Positions 24,929 to 36,937 of a DNA stretch of 64,000 nucleotides are shown piece by piece. The notes under the pieces were generated by a model. That model saw nothing but the letters and a program-made list of their open reading frames with translations. It ran no database searches and was not told the origin of the DNA. Source of the stretch: Macrocybe gigantea. Its lineage: Eukaryota > Basidiomycota > Agaricomycetes > Agaricales > Callistosporiaceae. Each line of letters opens with the position of its first letter. The stretch's first letter is position 1. The position numbers and the translations under genes are program-made. The stretch is from positions 1 to 64,000 of the forward strand of contig SJRY01000068.1 in the NCBI GenBank assembly GCA_011319805.1, in the 5' to 3' direction.

Positions 24929-25150
24929 TTAGTGATAGAACACCCGGGGTCGGCTTGAGCGACGAACCTCGTTCGTTACTATCCTTTGCGGCTGACCGTA
25001 ATACCGGCGACATTGGCAAGACGAGCAGTTCTGTGGATGCGCTTTGCTAATGTAACAAGTTGGGGATTGGCAGTCAATCGTCGTATCGCCGGTAAATGTC
25101 AGGTGCCCGCAACCTGTCGACCTCACGAATCTAAGTTGTCGATGACACAT
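24929..25150 (-). CDS. Small Cys-rich basidiomycete protein (73 aa), putative zinc binder
   Basis: The frame from MCHRQLRFVRSTGCGH to SSRPRVFYH contains eight cysteines and two histidines, in pairs (GCGH, DCQSPTC, NCSSCQCR). This pattern resembles short Cys-rich hypothetical proteins common in basidiomycetes, which begin MC-x-R and carry GCGH and DC...C motifs. I chose the internal Met at 25148-25150 because it matches that start; an upstream in-frame Met would add 21 residues. The cysteine spacing suggests zinc binding, but no function is known to me. It is convergent with XPD (150 bp between stops). Short length limits confidence. Confidence 0.6.
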   Translation of the reverse strand: MCHRQLRFVRSTGCGHLTFTGDTTIDCQSPTCYISKAHPQNCSSCQCRRYYGQPQRIVTNEVRRSSRPRVFYH

Positions 25151-26933
25151 TCTGACAATGTTTCGATCGCTCTGAATGATTCGCGGACTTGGTGTGCTCA
25201 CTGTTCTGGCCAAAGTTCTTGTCGGCGGAGGTAAGCAAAGTGTGTGGAATGATCGCTTTTTTTGACTTCAATCTGTTGGAGGATACGAGAAGCATATCAG
25301 AGATCCGTCAGTCCAGCGACTCTGGCTCAACAGATTCGTTTACCGAAACGTGCAGCGGCAGGAGAATGGGTCGCGAGAAGGCTGAGTAGGGCGTCGTAAG
25401 AGAAATTCAAGCGCCTTTTAAAGCCTCGACATATACTGAGAGGATCAAAGCTCACGCGCGATCCGATTGGGAGCACAGATTCCAGCAACCTGACCAGAAA
25501 TGAATAACCAACCGCAAACCGGTAGGCTGGACTGCTTGGGATCCAGAAATTATCCGTTTATGGAGGTGGATCTCATGTTACCCTTGAATGGATGCTTCAT
25601 ATTATCGAGATTTTGTCGTAAAAGCGTGGCTCACTCGCTACGTTTACAACATGCCATTGATGAGATCTGGGTTGAGATGAACCGTAGAAACAGAAATACC
25701 AGAATCGTTGAGTACGTAAATTGTGAAGTTTCCACAACGAAGGTCGTGGTCGAGGCACATGCAGGCCCGGCAAACATGGGCCAAAGCACGCGTTGCCCAT
25801 TCATTCGACCGGTCCAGCCTTATTAGAATTAGCCATTATTCAAGCAGATGTGTCGCTGGTAGCCATATGTGCTGAGTGCGAAGACGTATGTTGCAGGGCG
25901 AGGGTCCATGTGCATCAGCTATGCGCTGGGTGTTGTTATGTTTGGTGTTGTGGTGCCAGGCCTTTTCGTCATCAGGATCAGTGTCAACCTATTCAAGGAT
26001 TCAAATGCGTTCTGGCTCCGGCCATTTCCACAGCTTTATAACGGTATGCGAAATCCGTGGTTATCGATGCTGGTTATCATTAGCGTTTGGAGGCCTATTC
26101 ATTCTATGCTCGGCAAATCAGCGAATTCGGGTTGGCGCATCGTGAGCAGGAAAATGCCGCAGCTAATCCCGAAGGAAATAATGTTCAAAGCATACATGTC
26201 ATGATTGGGGGTTCAGAAGATCGATGCTTTTTCAATTGCTTCGAATAGAAAGGCGTTCATGATGGAAACATTTCCTTGCCTATAGCGGCTGGAACGATTG
26301 CCTGATGATGTCGGCCTTGCTTGATCAGGCGGTCATGTCGGGGTGCAGAAAGACATATTCTGGACCCAAAATCACGTTTGTTACGAGAAGATCCGTGGAA
26401 GATCCATTGGATTACAGTGCCTTTCTTCTATTTTATAGAAAAGTTCCCTCGCGATGTTGGGGTTCTTGGGAATGCCTCGGAGGCTTGCAAAAGCCTTGTG
26501 GCGCATGATAAGATTACTGATCGCGGCGTTATTTGTACTGACTGTTGTTCGTGTCCTCATGCTAGTGCAGTTATTTTGTTTGACAACGCTTCCACCACAC
26601 CTCTGGGTTTTACCTACTGAAAACTCGATGAGGCAAATCGATATCAACGTGACGCGATGATGATATCTAAATCAATCCCGTTGTTCCACGGCTCTGACAC
26701 TTTGACAGCCCATTCCTTTTTCTATCAGATTCTCCGCCCCTTACACGGAAGCTTTTCTCAAAAAGAAGAAAAAAAACAGAAGAAATGGAAGAACATGGTC
26801 AATGTAGGCGAGACGTCAATTTTGCCGAGATTCTGAAAGGTGCGTCAAATAGATTGGATAGATACAAACTGTTAAACCTTGAAGGATGATTAACGAGCAC
26901 AAAATCAGGGATCACGGGAAGACACACTAATAC
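25151..26933. other. Unassigned 1.8 kb with membrane-like open frames, possibly a decayed or many-exon gene
   Basis: Between the small Cys-rich gene and the 3' end of YME1 there are several plus-strand frames but no recognisable protein. At 25869-26204 a hydrophobic frame reads ISYALGVVMFGVVVPGLFVI and WLSMLVIISVWRPIHS. At 26321-26620 another reads REDPWKIHWITVPFFYFIEK. Reading shifts between frames without convincing intron signals. It may be a multi-exon membrane protein unfamiliar to me, a relic, or chance. The last 270 bases are probably YME1 3' UTR. Confidence 0.3.
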
Positions 26934-29900
26934 TCATGCATTTGCCTCTGCATTTTTCTCTAACTTGGAAAGATCCTCCTCTAGCACTTCTGTGATGTTG
27001 CGTATTGGCTCTCCTTTTATCACTTTGCTAACTTCCCCAGCGTCTAATGTTTCGTGTTCAACAAGCGCGTGCGCGAGCTGAAGGCATCGTCAAAGAATTC
27101 TACACGGAAAAAGTATCGGTAATGACTTACCCGGTGCAATTCATCGATTTTTGATGTAAGAATAGCCGTCGCACGAGATTCACTACTTCGAACAATCCTG
27201 CGGCGAAGAGGGAAGAGATATCAGTGATCCGTCAGACATGTGGAAAAATGATGGAGTCTGCCAATGACATGTCGGTATAATAGGATCAGAGAGATATGCC
27301 TACTTTGTCACTTCGTCTTCAATTTCTTCCCTTCTCCGAGGGCTGATGGTGTCGTCACGATCATCATAATAAACCGGACCGAGCTTGGAAAAGCCCCATT
27401 TCTGATGCCGGTAAGTATTTCTACTCGAGATGATAATGTTGTTAATTGTCAGTACCTTCACCATAGACCGAGCTGTTCTTGTAGCATTCAGGATGTCTGA
27501 GCTAGCGCCGCTAGTGATCTTGTCACTCCCATAAACTGAGAGGTGCGAAAAATGAGCTAGATGTTCTCTGCTAAGATTTGCTAGAAAATTACTTACTTAA
27601 TTCTTCCGCCACACGCCCACCCATGGATACATCAATACCAGCCAAGTATTCTTTGAGGCTAATGGAAGTCCGATCGTTTTCCGGAAGCAGAGAGGTCTAG
27701 TTGGAGTCGATCGGTCATTAGGGCGGGGTGAGAGATGGGCGTAGATTTCACTTGGACGTACATAGCCTAGGGCATGACCACGTGGAACACATGTTACTTT
27801 GTGCAAGGGTAGGGCCCCGTCGGTATACAAGGCGACGAGGGCATGGCCTCCCTTTTGAAATTCGCAGGTCAGGCATCGGGCCATCCCGTACTCAAATTCA
27901 TGTCGACCGTACCTCGTGATATGCTGTGGCAAGTTTAGCCGTCGCATCGATGTACTGGCTTTTGCGCTCGGCGCCCATTAAGATGCGGTCCTGATGGCAT
28001 GGTTCAAAATGTTGTTCGTGATTAGCAATAGAATCACACCTTGGCCCATTCAAAGTGCTTAAGGGAAACTTCGGTGGCTCGTTCCTTTGAAGCTTGAATG
28101 GCAGCTTGGCTGGACGAATATGAGATTACGTCTCAACAAAGAAGGATGATGCTCTCACTTGACCATGTTCTGGAGATCAGCGCCCGAGAAACCTGGAGTA
28201 CCACGTGCAAGGACCTTGGGGTCGACATCTAGATACATGGGATAAGAAAGATTAGCGCGAACGGTGGAGAATGGAGAATAATTGATGTCTTTCCTTTGCT
28301 AACTGTGACGTTCCTCATATGGTGTTGAAGAATTTGAACTCTTCCACGTATATCTGGAAGTGGTACGGCGATAATTCTGTCGAAACGGCCGGGTCGGACA
28401 AGCGCCCTGCAAAGAACCATCAACCTATGACAGCAGGAAAAAAAAAGATGGGCGCCCTTACTGATCGAGACTCTCAGGAAAGTTAGTAGCAGCAATAACG
28501 ATGACACCCTCGTTCTGTTGGAAGCCATCCATTTCAACAAGAAGCTGATTCAGAGTTTGCTTCATGTACTGTTGATCGCGACTGCTACGTTTCCCACCGA
28601 CGGCATCAAGCTCATCAATGAAAATAATAGCGGGTTCCTTCTTGCGAGCGGCGGCGAACAGCTCCCGTACCCGCTTTGCACCAACACCAACGAACATCTC
28701 TTCGAAATCAGACCTGGGAAGTTGTGAACAGGCTTGAATGGAAGATCGGACAGAAACAGTACCCAGAAGCGAAGAAGAAGGGTACACCAGCTTCTCCCGC
28801 GACAGCGCGAGCGAGCATTGTTTTACCGGTTCCCGGTGAGCTATAAGAAGTTCGTTCATGAAATATTCTGGGCTGACAACGGTGGCTCGTAATTACCCTG
28901 TAAGAAGCACGCCCTTTGGCAACTTGCCACCCAACGATGAAAATGTTGTAGGATCCTTAAGGAACGCGACGACATCTTGGAGTTCCTAGATGTAGTGCAT
29001 ATAAGAGAGGAGTGAAAATATCTGTATGATGAATTCGACGCACGTCCTTCGCCTCATCGACCCCGTGCACGTCACTGAACTTGACAGTATTCCCCTCCGT
29101 TGGTTCGAACTGGTACTGCTTTGGACTAGCTTTCATGAAACCGGTATTCTCAAAGAAGACCGAAAGGACGACAAGCAAGACTACGAATTTCATAAGAGAA
29201 ATTGATGAATGCTGCAGAGAGGGAAAATGTCATACAGAAAGAACCAACTAAGACCAAAGCGATGAAACGAATCAACCGAGGAACCCATGAACCTTTTCCT
29301 GCATACGATCAAGTTATATGCGCATATGCCCTAGTTGACAAACATTGAGTACTCACTTTCCACAATAGACACCTGAATTGGAGCAGACGAACCGCTCGCA
29401 TCAAAGGCAGCATTTAGTTTCGCCAAGTCCGCGTTCGGGTAAGTGCCAAGGGAAGGGTTCTCCGCATGAGAGGCCAAAACCGCGTGTGCAATGTCTTGAC
29501 TGGTGGGTTGTTTGGGACTAGCCGTGTGAGAGACAAGATTAGAGGACTCTGGATTGGCAGGGCTTGATTCGGGAGTGGCAGTGTCAGTGGAGTTGGCGGC
29601 TGCGTCAGTAGCAGACGCAGTGGTTGGAGCAGCGAACGGCGCGATCTCTGCGAGAAGACTGTCCCTTCTGCGAACTGCAGCATTAATCGAAGCCCTTTGA
29701 CCAGTTTGTATTAGGGAGTTCAAGTATGTTTGGAACGCGGGCGCCGATTGGATGAGAGGGGATGTTTGGTCCTGAATATCACAGATGAGACGGACATGGA
29801 GGATGAGGAAGTGTGACGTACGAATTCGCAGGTACGCTCCCAACGGCTTATAATCAACTCATATGACGATTTGAGCTTGGTGTCCATCAAGGCTTGGAAA

Positions 29901-30280
29901 AGAGCTAGCTGCTTTGAGATGTCATGGGGGTTAACGTTGGCCTCGGCTTCTAGCCGAGTAATGTGCGCGACGACTTGGGGCGGAGGTATTGAATTAGGTT
30001 GAGAGCGAGAGAAGATTGATCCAAGAGAGAGACTCCGGTTGGGGAGAGCAAGGGACAGAATACGCGAATGTGGTATACGACGGGTGGGATGCAGGATGGA
30101 GAAGGAAATGTGACGGGTGACCGAAGGTACCCGCCGCAACGGCAGACGGGAGGCACCCAAAAGCTGTGGACGAGGAGGTGAGCATACGAGCGTAACGACT
30201 GAGACAATAAAGACGCACGAGGGATTGCCAGACCATCCCAACGTGCTAGAGGAGGAAGAACAACGGACAGAGAGCGGCAA
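26934..30280 (-). CDS. YME1: Mitochondrial i-AAA protease YME1 (FtsH family, M41)
   Basis: The i-AAA protease of the inner membrane degrades misfolded and regulatory proteins from the intermembrane-space side. The start at 30280 opens a Ser/Arg-rich presequence ([17 protein letters not shown]) and an N-terminal helical domain ([19 protein letters not shown]). A membrane segment follows ([14 protein letters not shown]). AAA motifs: Walker [21 protein letters not shown], Walker [14 protein letters not shown], second region of homology [20 protein letters not shown]. The zinc motif reads HEGGH after splicing; an intron interrupts it (see findings). The protein ends [16 protein letters not shown] with the stop at 26934-26936. 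The divergent neighbour starts 47 bp away. HEAGH is the usual form, so Ala to Gly is a mild change that keeps HExxH. Confidence 0.94.
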
Positions 30281-30327
30281 CGACGCCTCATCGAAAAATT
30301 CTGCACGTGACTCAACTCGCCCCTCAA

Positions 30328-31526
30328 ATGGACAAGCAGAACGGTGAGCCTCTCGTCTGTCCTAGTCGTCGTCGTCCTCAGTTCTGTAGTCTCGTCGGCC
30401 CTCTTGCTGCTCATTTCGTGCTGCGACGATGCACACAGTTCGATACAACACTCCCTTTCCTCCGGGCCAGCTCCTGATCCAGTGGTCCTTCACAAGGACT
30501 TGATCTCCATTTTGTCGCTTCTCCGTGCATCAACGACCAAGGTGGCTCTCGCCCTAAAACCTCCATCTCCGACATACCGCGCAGCTATATCCCCTCTGAA
30601 TGACGTCTCCTCGCAAGTTTCTGCACTATTACATTGCGTCAATCTCTTTGAACCCAATATAGGCGCGACATTGCTTCAGGAAATCACATCATTGTCCCAA
30701 AGTGTGTTTCGTTCAGTCAAGGCATTATCGCAAAGTCTTTTGGACAACGTAAACCGGTCCCGGACCTCTGATGACTATCTCATCAGAATTGGCGAAGTTC
30801 ACGATGTGATCGACAAGGCCTGTGCGCCAAGCGGGCTTTCGAGAACCAATCTCGAATCGGTGAAGAGAAGATTGAAGGCCGATCATGACTCCTTGGATGA
30901 TGCTCTCAAAGAGGTAGCAGAAATAATCAACGACGCTCAAGACGCATATGGTCAGGACGCCAATGACGAAAACGACGATGCCTGGGCGGAGCTGGGGATC
31001 TCTTCCAACAAAGAGCTGAATCCTCAAGAGCTCGACAGAACGAAAAAGGTTAGTCTCATTCTGCGCCACCCGTGTACTCGTGATTAACATCTTTAAGGCT
31101 CATTCAATTGTCCGCCTTTCAACGCTCTTGCATAAGCATGTGCTAGAAAAGACGCTTTCTCTGCCATCAGCTACATCATCCTCGTCACCTCCCGATCACC
31201 TACAGTGCTTGGATGCGCTTCCGTCTCATTCAGCCGCCCTAGCAATCGCTTCTGACGAGTTTATAACCACGCTATATGGACCGCAGGATACCGTCGAAAT
31301 CTCCGAGCAACTCACCCCATACCTAGACACTATCTATTCCCTTCTTTCCTCCGCACAGGCGTTCCTTCGATCATCGGAGCAATCCACGTTGGAAAATGAC
31401 ATGCGAGCATTGGCTCTTAGCCCCACGCAACATCCGCCTGACAAAATGTGGTTTGATGCATGCTCTGAACAAATATCCAAAGCCGCAGACATACTGAAGA
31501 CCACACTGCACAATGAAGACAGTTGA
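30328..31526 (+). CDS. GCIP-family protein (Grap2 and cyclin-D-interacting domain)
   Basis: The protein resembles the GCIP/CCNDBP1 family (cyclin-D1-binding protein 1), an all-helical HLH-like group with poorly defined roles in fungi. Proposed exons: 30328-30343, 30390-31048 and 31098-31526, with introns of 46 and 49 nt. The first exon gives MDKQN. Family-like segments are KDLISILSLLRASTTKVALA, an acidic DANDENDDAWAELG, KAHSIVRLSTLLHKHVLEKT and the C-terminal ALPSHSAALAIASDEFITTL followed by YGPQD. The tiny first exon is the least certain part. It shares a very short divergent promoter with YME1. Confidence 0.75.
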
Positions 31527-31644
31527 TATTGCTATATAATTATGCCTTGTCTACAACGAGAAATCTGAGTAGAAATAAATGAATTATGCGAATTGTGCAC
31601 GCGAGGGATCAATGGCACTCACTAGCAAATACACATACTAGGTG

Positions 31645-33006
31645 TCAATCTTCGTTCATTTCGCCATCTTCCTTCGTCGACTCCACCCAATTTCTGTTCT
31701 GTCCTTCCTTGTCGCTCTCTCTCCGTTGCTGACGATCCCACAATTCTCGCCATTTGCCTGCAAGAAAGTTGGGATACACTGCAGAACTCCGGCTTTGCCT
31801 AAGCTTTTCCTCGAACCGCGATATCTTCTCGTATTGAGCTTGCAAATCGAAAGGTTGTGTCTAAAAAGAAGACATCAATCCGGGCACAGAAGCAGGCTTC
31901 CCCGACAACTAACCGTCTCAGCCAACCTCTTCGTTCTTGCCTCATCTCTCATTTTATTCAGTTCCTTGCGTCTTTCTTCATCCTTTTCTCGCCTACTTAA
32001 TCCGGAACGAGGGGCGATGCCGCCCGACTGAGACAGGCTTAGCTCGGTTTAGCCTCGCAGGACAAAGGGGTAAACTCACCGCTCCGAACAACTCTGCGTA
32101 GACTGACGCATTCCTCAAGTCAAAATCCATATTGCCAGCCATGGCGGGCGTCATGCGCACGGTCGGGGTCGTAGGTGTAAATACATCGGAAACAGTTGGC
32201 TTCGCGGAAACTGTGGATTTCGAGGCTGTGGTGGCTGGCTGGGATGGTGTGGATGGTCCGACAGACGGGGCCGGTTTGTTCTTCTTGATCGTGGGTAGTT
32301 TGCGCTTCTTCACCGGCGGTGATGAAGGTTCTTTTGGCGGAGGCTGCGACTGTGGGCCCGTCGCGAGTGCATTGGATGCGTCGCCAACAACGTCGACGAC
32401 GTTCGAATCCTCTGATTTTATGCTTGACTTAATCGTCCGCGAGCGTTTCGTCCCAGCGGCTGCTGCTGCGACGGCAGCTTCGCCCTTGATGCGCGGTTTG
32501 CGCTCGCCCTTTGTAGAGCTGTCGAAAACATCCAAGCTGCTCTTGCTTTTGGGGAGCTTCTGTTTCTGCCTCTTCCCCTTGGCGGGCCGCTTGGTCTCAT
32601 GCATATAATTCTCATCTTCAGAGGTTGTGCGAGCCTCCTCCTCATCCTCTTCCTCCTCCGCATACTCATCCTCAGAGACATTCTCTTTCATGACTTGTTT
32701 TTTCTTGGCAGAGGGAGGCGCGTCGTCGGCAATGCCCTTCGATCTCCCGCTGCGAGCACCCGCACTGGCAGTAATGGTGGTTGCAGAGAAAGAAGCAAGG
32801 CGCGGGTCAAGAAAGCGTGAATCGTCATCTGCCTCGTTGTCTCCATCAGGGTGTTCGGCCATGTGCGAGCGCGAAGAATCGTCGCTCCTCGGTAGGATAT
32901 TGGCAGAGTTCTCTATGTCCCGTGAGCGGTCACTATTTTCGTCATCAGATTGGACCGTGAGACGGCCGCGTTTGGTCAGTTTGCGACGATTGGTGGACGA
33001 CGGCAT
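31645..33006 (-). CDS. Intrinsically disordered basic nuclear-type protein, unknown function
   Basis: I do not recognise this protein. It starts MPSSTNRRKLTKRGRLTV and is dominated by charged, Ser-rich and Pro-rich low-complexity sequence: acidic runs (SEDEYAEEEEDEEEA), Lys/Arg patches resembling nuclear localisation signals (KRPAKGKRQKQKLPKSK, PPVKKRKLPTIKKNK) and an Ala run. After a short intron (about 32028-32078) it becomes a charged helix (SRREKDEERRKELNKMRDEA) and ends with FEEKLRQSRSSAVYPNFLAG...GEMNED. The C-terminal 65 residues look the most conserved-like. It lies head-to-tail with FBP1 upstream. A nuclear role is only inferred from composition. Confidence 0.7.
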
Positions 33007-33233
33007 GGTGCCTGAGAGCTAAACGGAGCACGAGCGCGCTAAGAACGGTGGATTTCGGGCATTCTGGAGAGTGCGTGATACCTGAGGCTCATCGTCCTTC
33101 GTAGATTTTGCGCGCAGTCTGATGCGGAGCGACATAAAATGCGAACGATGAAGAGACTGCCAAAATTAGAAACCAATCACGCAAACATATCCTTTATTAG
33201 TAATACATTCCCACCACTAATAATTTACACAAT

Positions 33234-34598
33234 TCAAGAATCTGCTGCCACCTCCTTGTAGAACCTCATTACGTCCAGCACGTCCTCCCTACTCCCAAGG
33301 AATACAGGGCACCGCTCATGGATGCTATTGGGCGTAATGTCCAGAATTCGTGTCGTCCCGGTCGTCGCGAGGCCACCCGCCTGAGTCTATTCAACAATCT
33401 CGTTTTAGAGCAGGAGTGAAATAACATACCTGCTCCGTAAGGAACGCCATAGGGAATGCCTCATACAAAAGCCGCAGTTTACCGTTCTTGCTCTTCTTGT
33501 CATTTGGGTAACCAAAGATTCCGCCATACAGCAGCGTGCGGTGAACGTCAGCAACCATAGATCCGATGTATCTAGAACTGTATGGCGACTTGGGTGCGGC
33601 GGGGTATTTGATGGACTTCAAATATGCATTCACAGGCGCATAGAAATACATTGAATTTCCTTCGTTGAAGGAATAAATCTTTCCGCGAGGAGGTATCGTG
33701 ATCTGCGGAGGATCATTCGCTCCCTTTCACCGCAAGGCCATTTAGCACTTACATTAGGGTGTGTAAGGATGAATTCGCCCAGCGCAGCATCAAGGGTGTA
33801 TCCATTCACTCCCTGTCCGGTGGACAGAACCAAGTTTGCAGATGATCCGTACCTGACGCAACGGTGCGTTAAATCCGAGTCTAGCCATGATATGTCGAGA
33901 TAGGCTTACATCGTATATCCAGCAGCGACCATCTGACTCCCTGGTCTAAGAACATCCTCCACAGTGCCGTGCGAGCCCGGCCTCTTATGACAATGATTAG
34001 TCCGCACTCGCCGATCCCGGAACCAGGAAAGCAGCCTACAATTTTGTAGATTCCAAAGATGGTGCCAATATTAACACCGGCGTCGATGTTGCTACTTCCG
34101 TCTAGAGGATCAAAGACGACACAGTATTTGCCCTTGTACTTGTCTTCGATCAAAATGGCGTCGTCCAGCTCCTCAGATACAAGCACGGCCGTCTTTCCAG
34201 AAGCACGCAGAGCATTGACCATGATATCGTTAGCCAAGACGTCCAGCTTCTTCTGCTCCTCCCCTTGGACATTCGTCTCTCCGGCTAAACCGATGCTTTG
34301 AGAGACGGCGATGTGAATCAAGCAACGTGAATGCCATGGAGGCAGAAAAAGGGGCTCACAGATTGATCAGACGAGCTTTGCGGACGTTGGTCGCGATGAA
34401 TTTGGAGGTCGTCTGGATCGCGGTCAGCAGCAATGTCAAGTCTCCCGTAGCGTCAGCGCCCAGTCTGAGCTGGTCCGAAAGGACATGTCTGTTGCGTGAC
34501 AGAGCTTGTGAGCAGTGAACTGGGGTGACTTGGACAAGACACCGGTGTTACCTCGTGAGGGTGATGATATCGGTGCTCGGTACTTCTTCAGAGGCCAT
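33234..34598 (-). CDS. FBP1: Fructose-1,6-bisphosphatase
   Basis: The gluconeogenic enzyme hydrolyses fructose 1,6-bisphosphate to fructose 6-phosphate in the cytosol. The start at 34598 is [16 protein letters not shown]. Signature regions are [40 protein letters not shown], the metal-site motif [60 protein letters not shown] and [19 protein letters not shown]. The C-terminus is [12 protein letters not shown] with the stop at 33234-33236. About six short introns are present. Length (about 350 residues) is normal for fungi. All active-site segments are intact. Confidence 0.97.
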
Positions 34599-34776
34599 GG
34601 TGAATGCAGGGTAAGAAGTGGTCGTCGCAGGCGGTATAAAACTAGAAAAACGGACGGAATCGGACGGTGTGCGGAAGGAATTTATCCCGTCTGCGCATGT
34701 CCAGCCTCGGTGAAGATCTCGAGTTTGATTCACGTGTCTCGGATCTTAATCAAAATCTAATCTTATCAATAAACCT

Positions 34777-36808
34777 TCATCGTTTTCGCTTGTTGCCCAC
34801 CACAGGCGAATCCTTTCCCTTCCTCGTCCGCAACGGCTGCGGAAATGCGTCGCTGTCCTCCTCCTCTTCCGTCCGCACAGAGAGCTTGTCTGCAGCTGTT
34901 GCCTGCTCCTCATTTCCCCCCATCCCCCGGATCCCGCTCGTGTTTGGCACGATCGTCTCGGGCTCCGCAACGTCAGACTCTGATTCCTCTTCGTCCACCT
35001 CGTCATCATCCTCGTATGGCCGTGACTGTGCCTGGGCAATCGCAGCTGCTATTTCCGCGCTGATGCTCGCCATTCGCACCTCGAGTGATTGCCCATGCTG
35101 CAATGCTTCTCGCGTCGACGATAGGATTGGATTTCCACCACCCTGCAATAGTGCAGATATCGTCCGAACCGACTCGGCTAGTTCACCATCGTCATCGTCA
35201 TCATCTTCTGTCACTTTTCGCTTTTTCCCCTTAAAATTGTATTTTCTGGAATGAACAACGTTAGCGTTCTGTGCTGATGCAGACGACTGTACACGTTCTG
35301 ATTGCGTACATGTTCGGGTCTGGTTCCCATGTTGGGTCATGTGTCCGCATATGCGTCGTCAACGTCGTCCTCCGCGTAAATGTCTTCTCGCACGTCGGAT
35401 CCTCACATTTGTAGGGTCGCTTTCCCGTGTGGGTCCTTCGATGCCGTGCCAGACTGCTCGAGTCGCCAAATGTTTTGCCACAACCAGGATACTCGCAACA
35501 ATGGGGTTTCTCTCCCGTGTGCACACGTGAGTGTACGTGCAGGGCAGAGCGCTGAAAACACAGTTAGGGTGATTTGGGACGAAACACATACGTAAACGGG
35601 CACTTTACTTGAATAAACGTCTTCCCGCAGCCGGCATGACTACACACGAACGGGCGCTCCCCGGTGTGTATCCGCATGTGGCGAGCCAGGTCGCTGCGAC
35701 GAGTGAACGACTTTTGGCAATGTTCCTGATCGCATATATGAATGTTGGGCCCCCTCTCCTTATCCTTTGGTTTTTTTCCCTTCCTACTCTGCAAGTCCTG
35801 CGACGACGGAGCTGTGGATGTCGAAGCAACAGGTTGTGTGGCAACATGACGGTTTATCGGAGCTAATATTGGCGGAGGTGGCGCCACGTTGAGCTGGGCT
35901 AGGGCGGCAGGGGGGCGGGCGTGGGATACGACGGGAGAAGGATCTGGCGTAGTTAATGCATGATTGTGACTGTGCTCGGTAGCTGATTCGAACTGAGCGG
36001 AAAGCTGGTTTAGAATGTCGTTGATATCGGAGAACTCGTTCGCAACGGATGAAGGTTCTACGGGTGATTCGTCCGATAGCGTTTGTGGGTGGGAGGATGC
36101 ACGGCGCTCGGTCCTGTGGCTCCCTGAGAGGTCGTCATCATCACTTCTGCTCTCTACGTCTGTGAAAAGGTAGTCTGAGCCTTCAGATCCGCTCCTGACC
36201 TCACCCACCCTGGTATTCCTTCTAGGAGAACCTGAGCTCTCTCCGGCTGTGAGAGAATGGAAGGCAGGCGCGGTGCGCGTGGACTTTTGCTCCTTCTCCG
36301 ACAGGGAAACTTCTTGGCGTCGCGCAAACGATGCGTCTTTTGCGGCCAACTCGTCCGCTACTCGCTCGCTCTCGGTGGCCTGGGCGTGGGCGGCCTGGAG
36401 CACAGCGGCTAGACCGCTCAAGTTCAGGCCGAGATTCGATATGTTGTCTGAGGCGCTCTGCCCGTTAATGGCAACGTGTCCATCTATGCCGAGCTCGAGA
36501 TTCGCTTGCCGTTGCTGCGCGGCTGCACTGAGGAGAGCGGCGGAGGCAGCAGAGGCGTTCTGGCTGAGCAGACTGGCGATTTCGCGTTCAAGCAGTTCAA
36601 CAGAGAAGGACTCGGAGGCAGAGAGGTGGTGCTGAGGATGGTGGGATGCGGCGAAGGGCTCGTGAAGGGGGTCGAAGGCGGAGTGCCGGGAATCGTGGCC
36701 GTCATCGGGGTGGGTTTGGGCTATGGCGGAGTCGATGTCTGCGTCGTCGGCAATGGTCTCGTCGTGGACGACGTCTGAGAGGTTGAGGACGTGCTCCTCG
36801 TGGTCCAT
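34777..36808 (-). CDS. Four-finger C2H2 zinc-finger transcription factor
   Basis: The start at 36808 is [21 protein letters not shown] long disordered, acidic and Ser-rich N-terminal half includes a helical Ala/Gln segment ([19 protein letters not shown]). Four tandem C2H2 fingers follow, starting at about 35745 ([20 protein letters not shown]), with TGERP/TGEKP/TGKRP linkers. The second and third fingers read [19 protein letters not shown] and [19 protein letters not shown]. The fourth ends in [13 protein letters not shown]. Two introns interrupt the array and its tail. The C-terminal 190 residues are acidic ([12 protein letters not shown]) and end in [14 protein letters not shown]. Such factors bind DNA, but I cannot name the target or an orthologue. 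It is divergent from the PMP3-like gene across 129 bp. Confidence 0.88.
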
Positions 36809-36937
36809 GTTGGTTGAGCGGAAGAATGGAGAAAGGAAGAGGAGGCTGATATGCAGTTGCCGGAATTGGCAGTGATTGCTTATGGCAGCCGTGATCAACT
36901 CCTTCGTCCTTTTCAGCCCTCCTCATGAACTAGTCCA

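Noticed and set aside
32132..32608. Long plus-strand open frame (158 codons)
   Set aside because: It is the mirror of the low-complexity disordered protein on the minus strand. Its Val/Gly/Ser-rich composition is explained by that gene.
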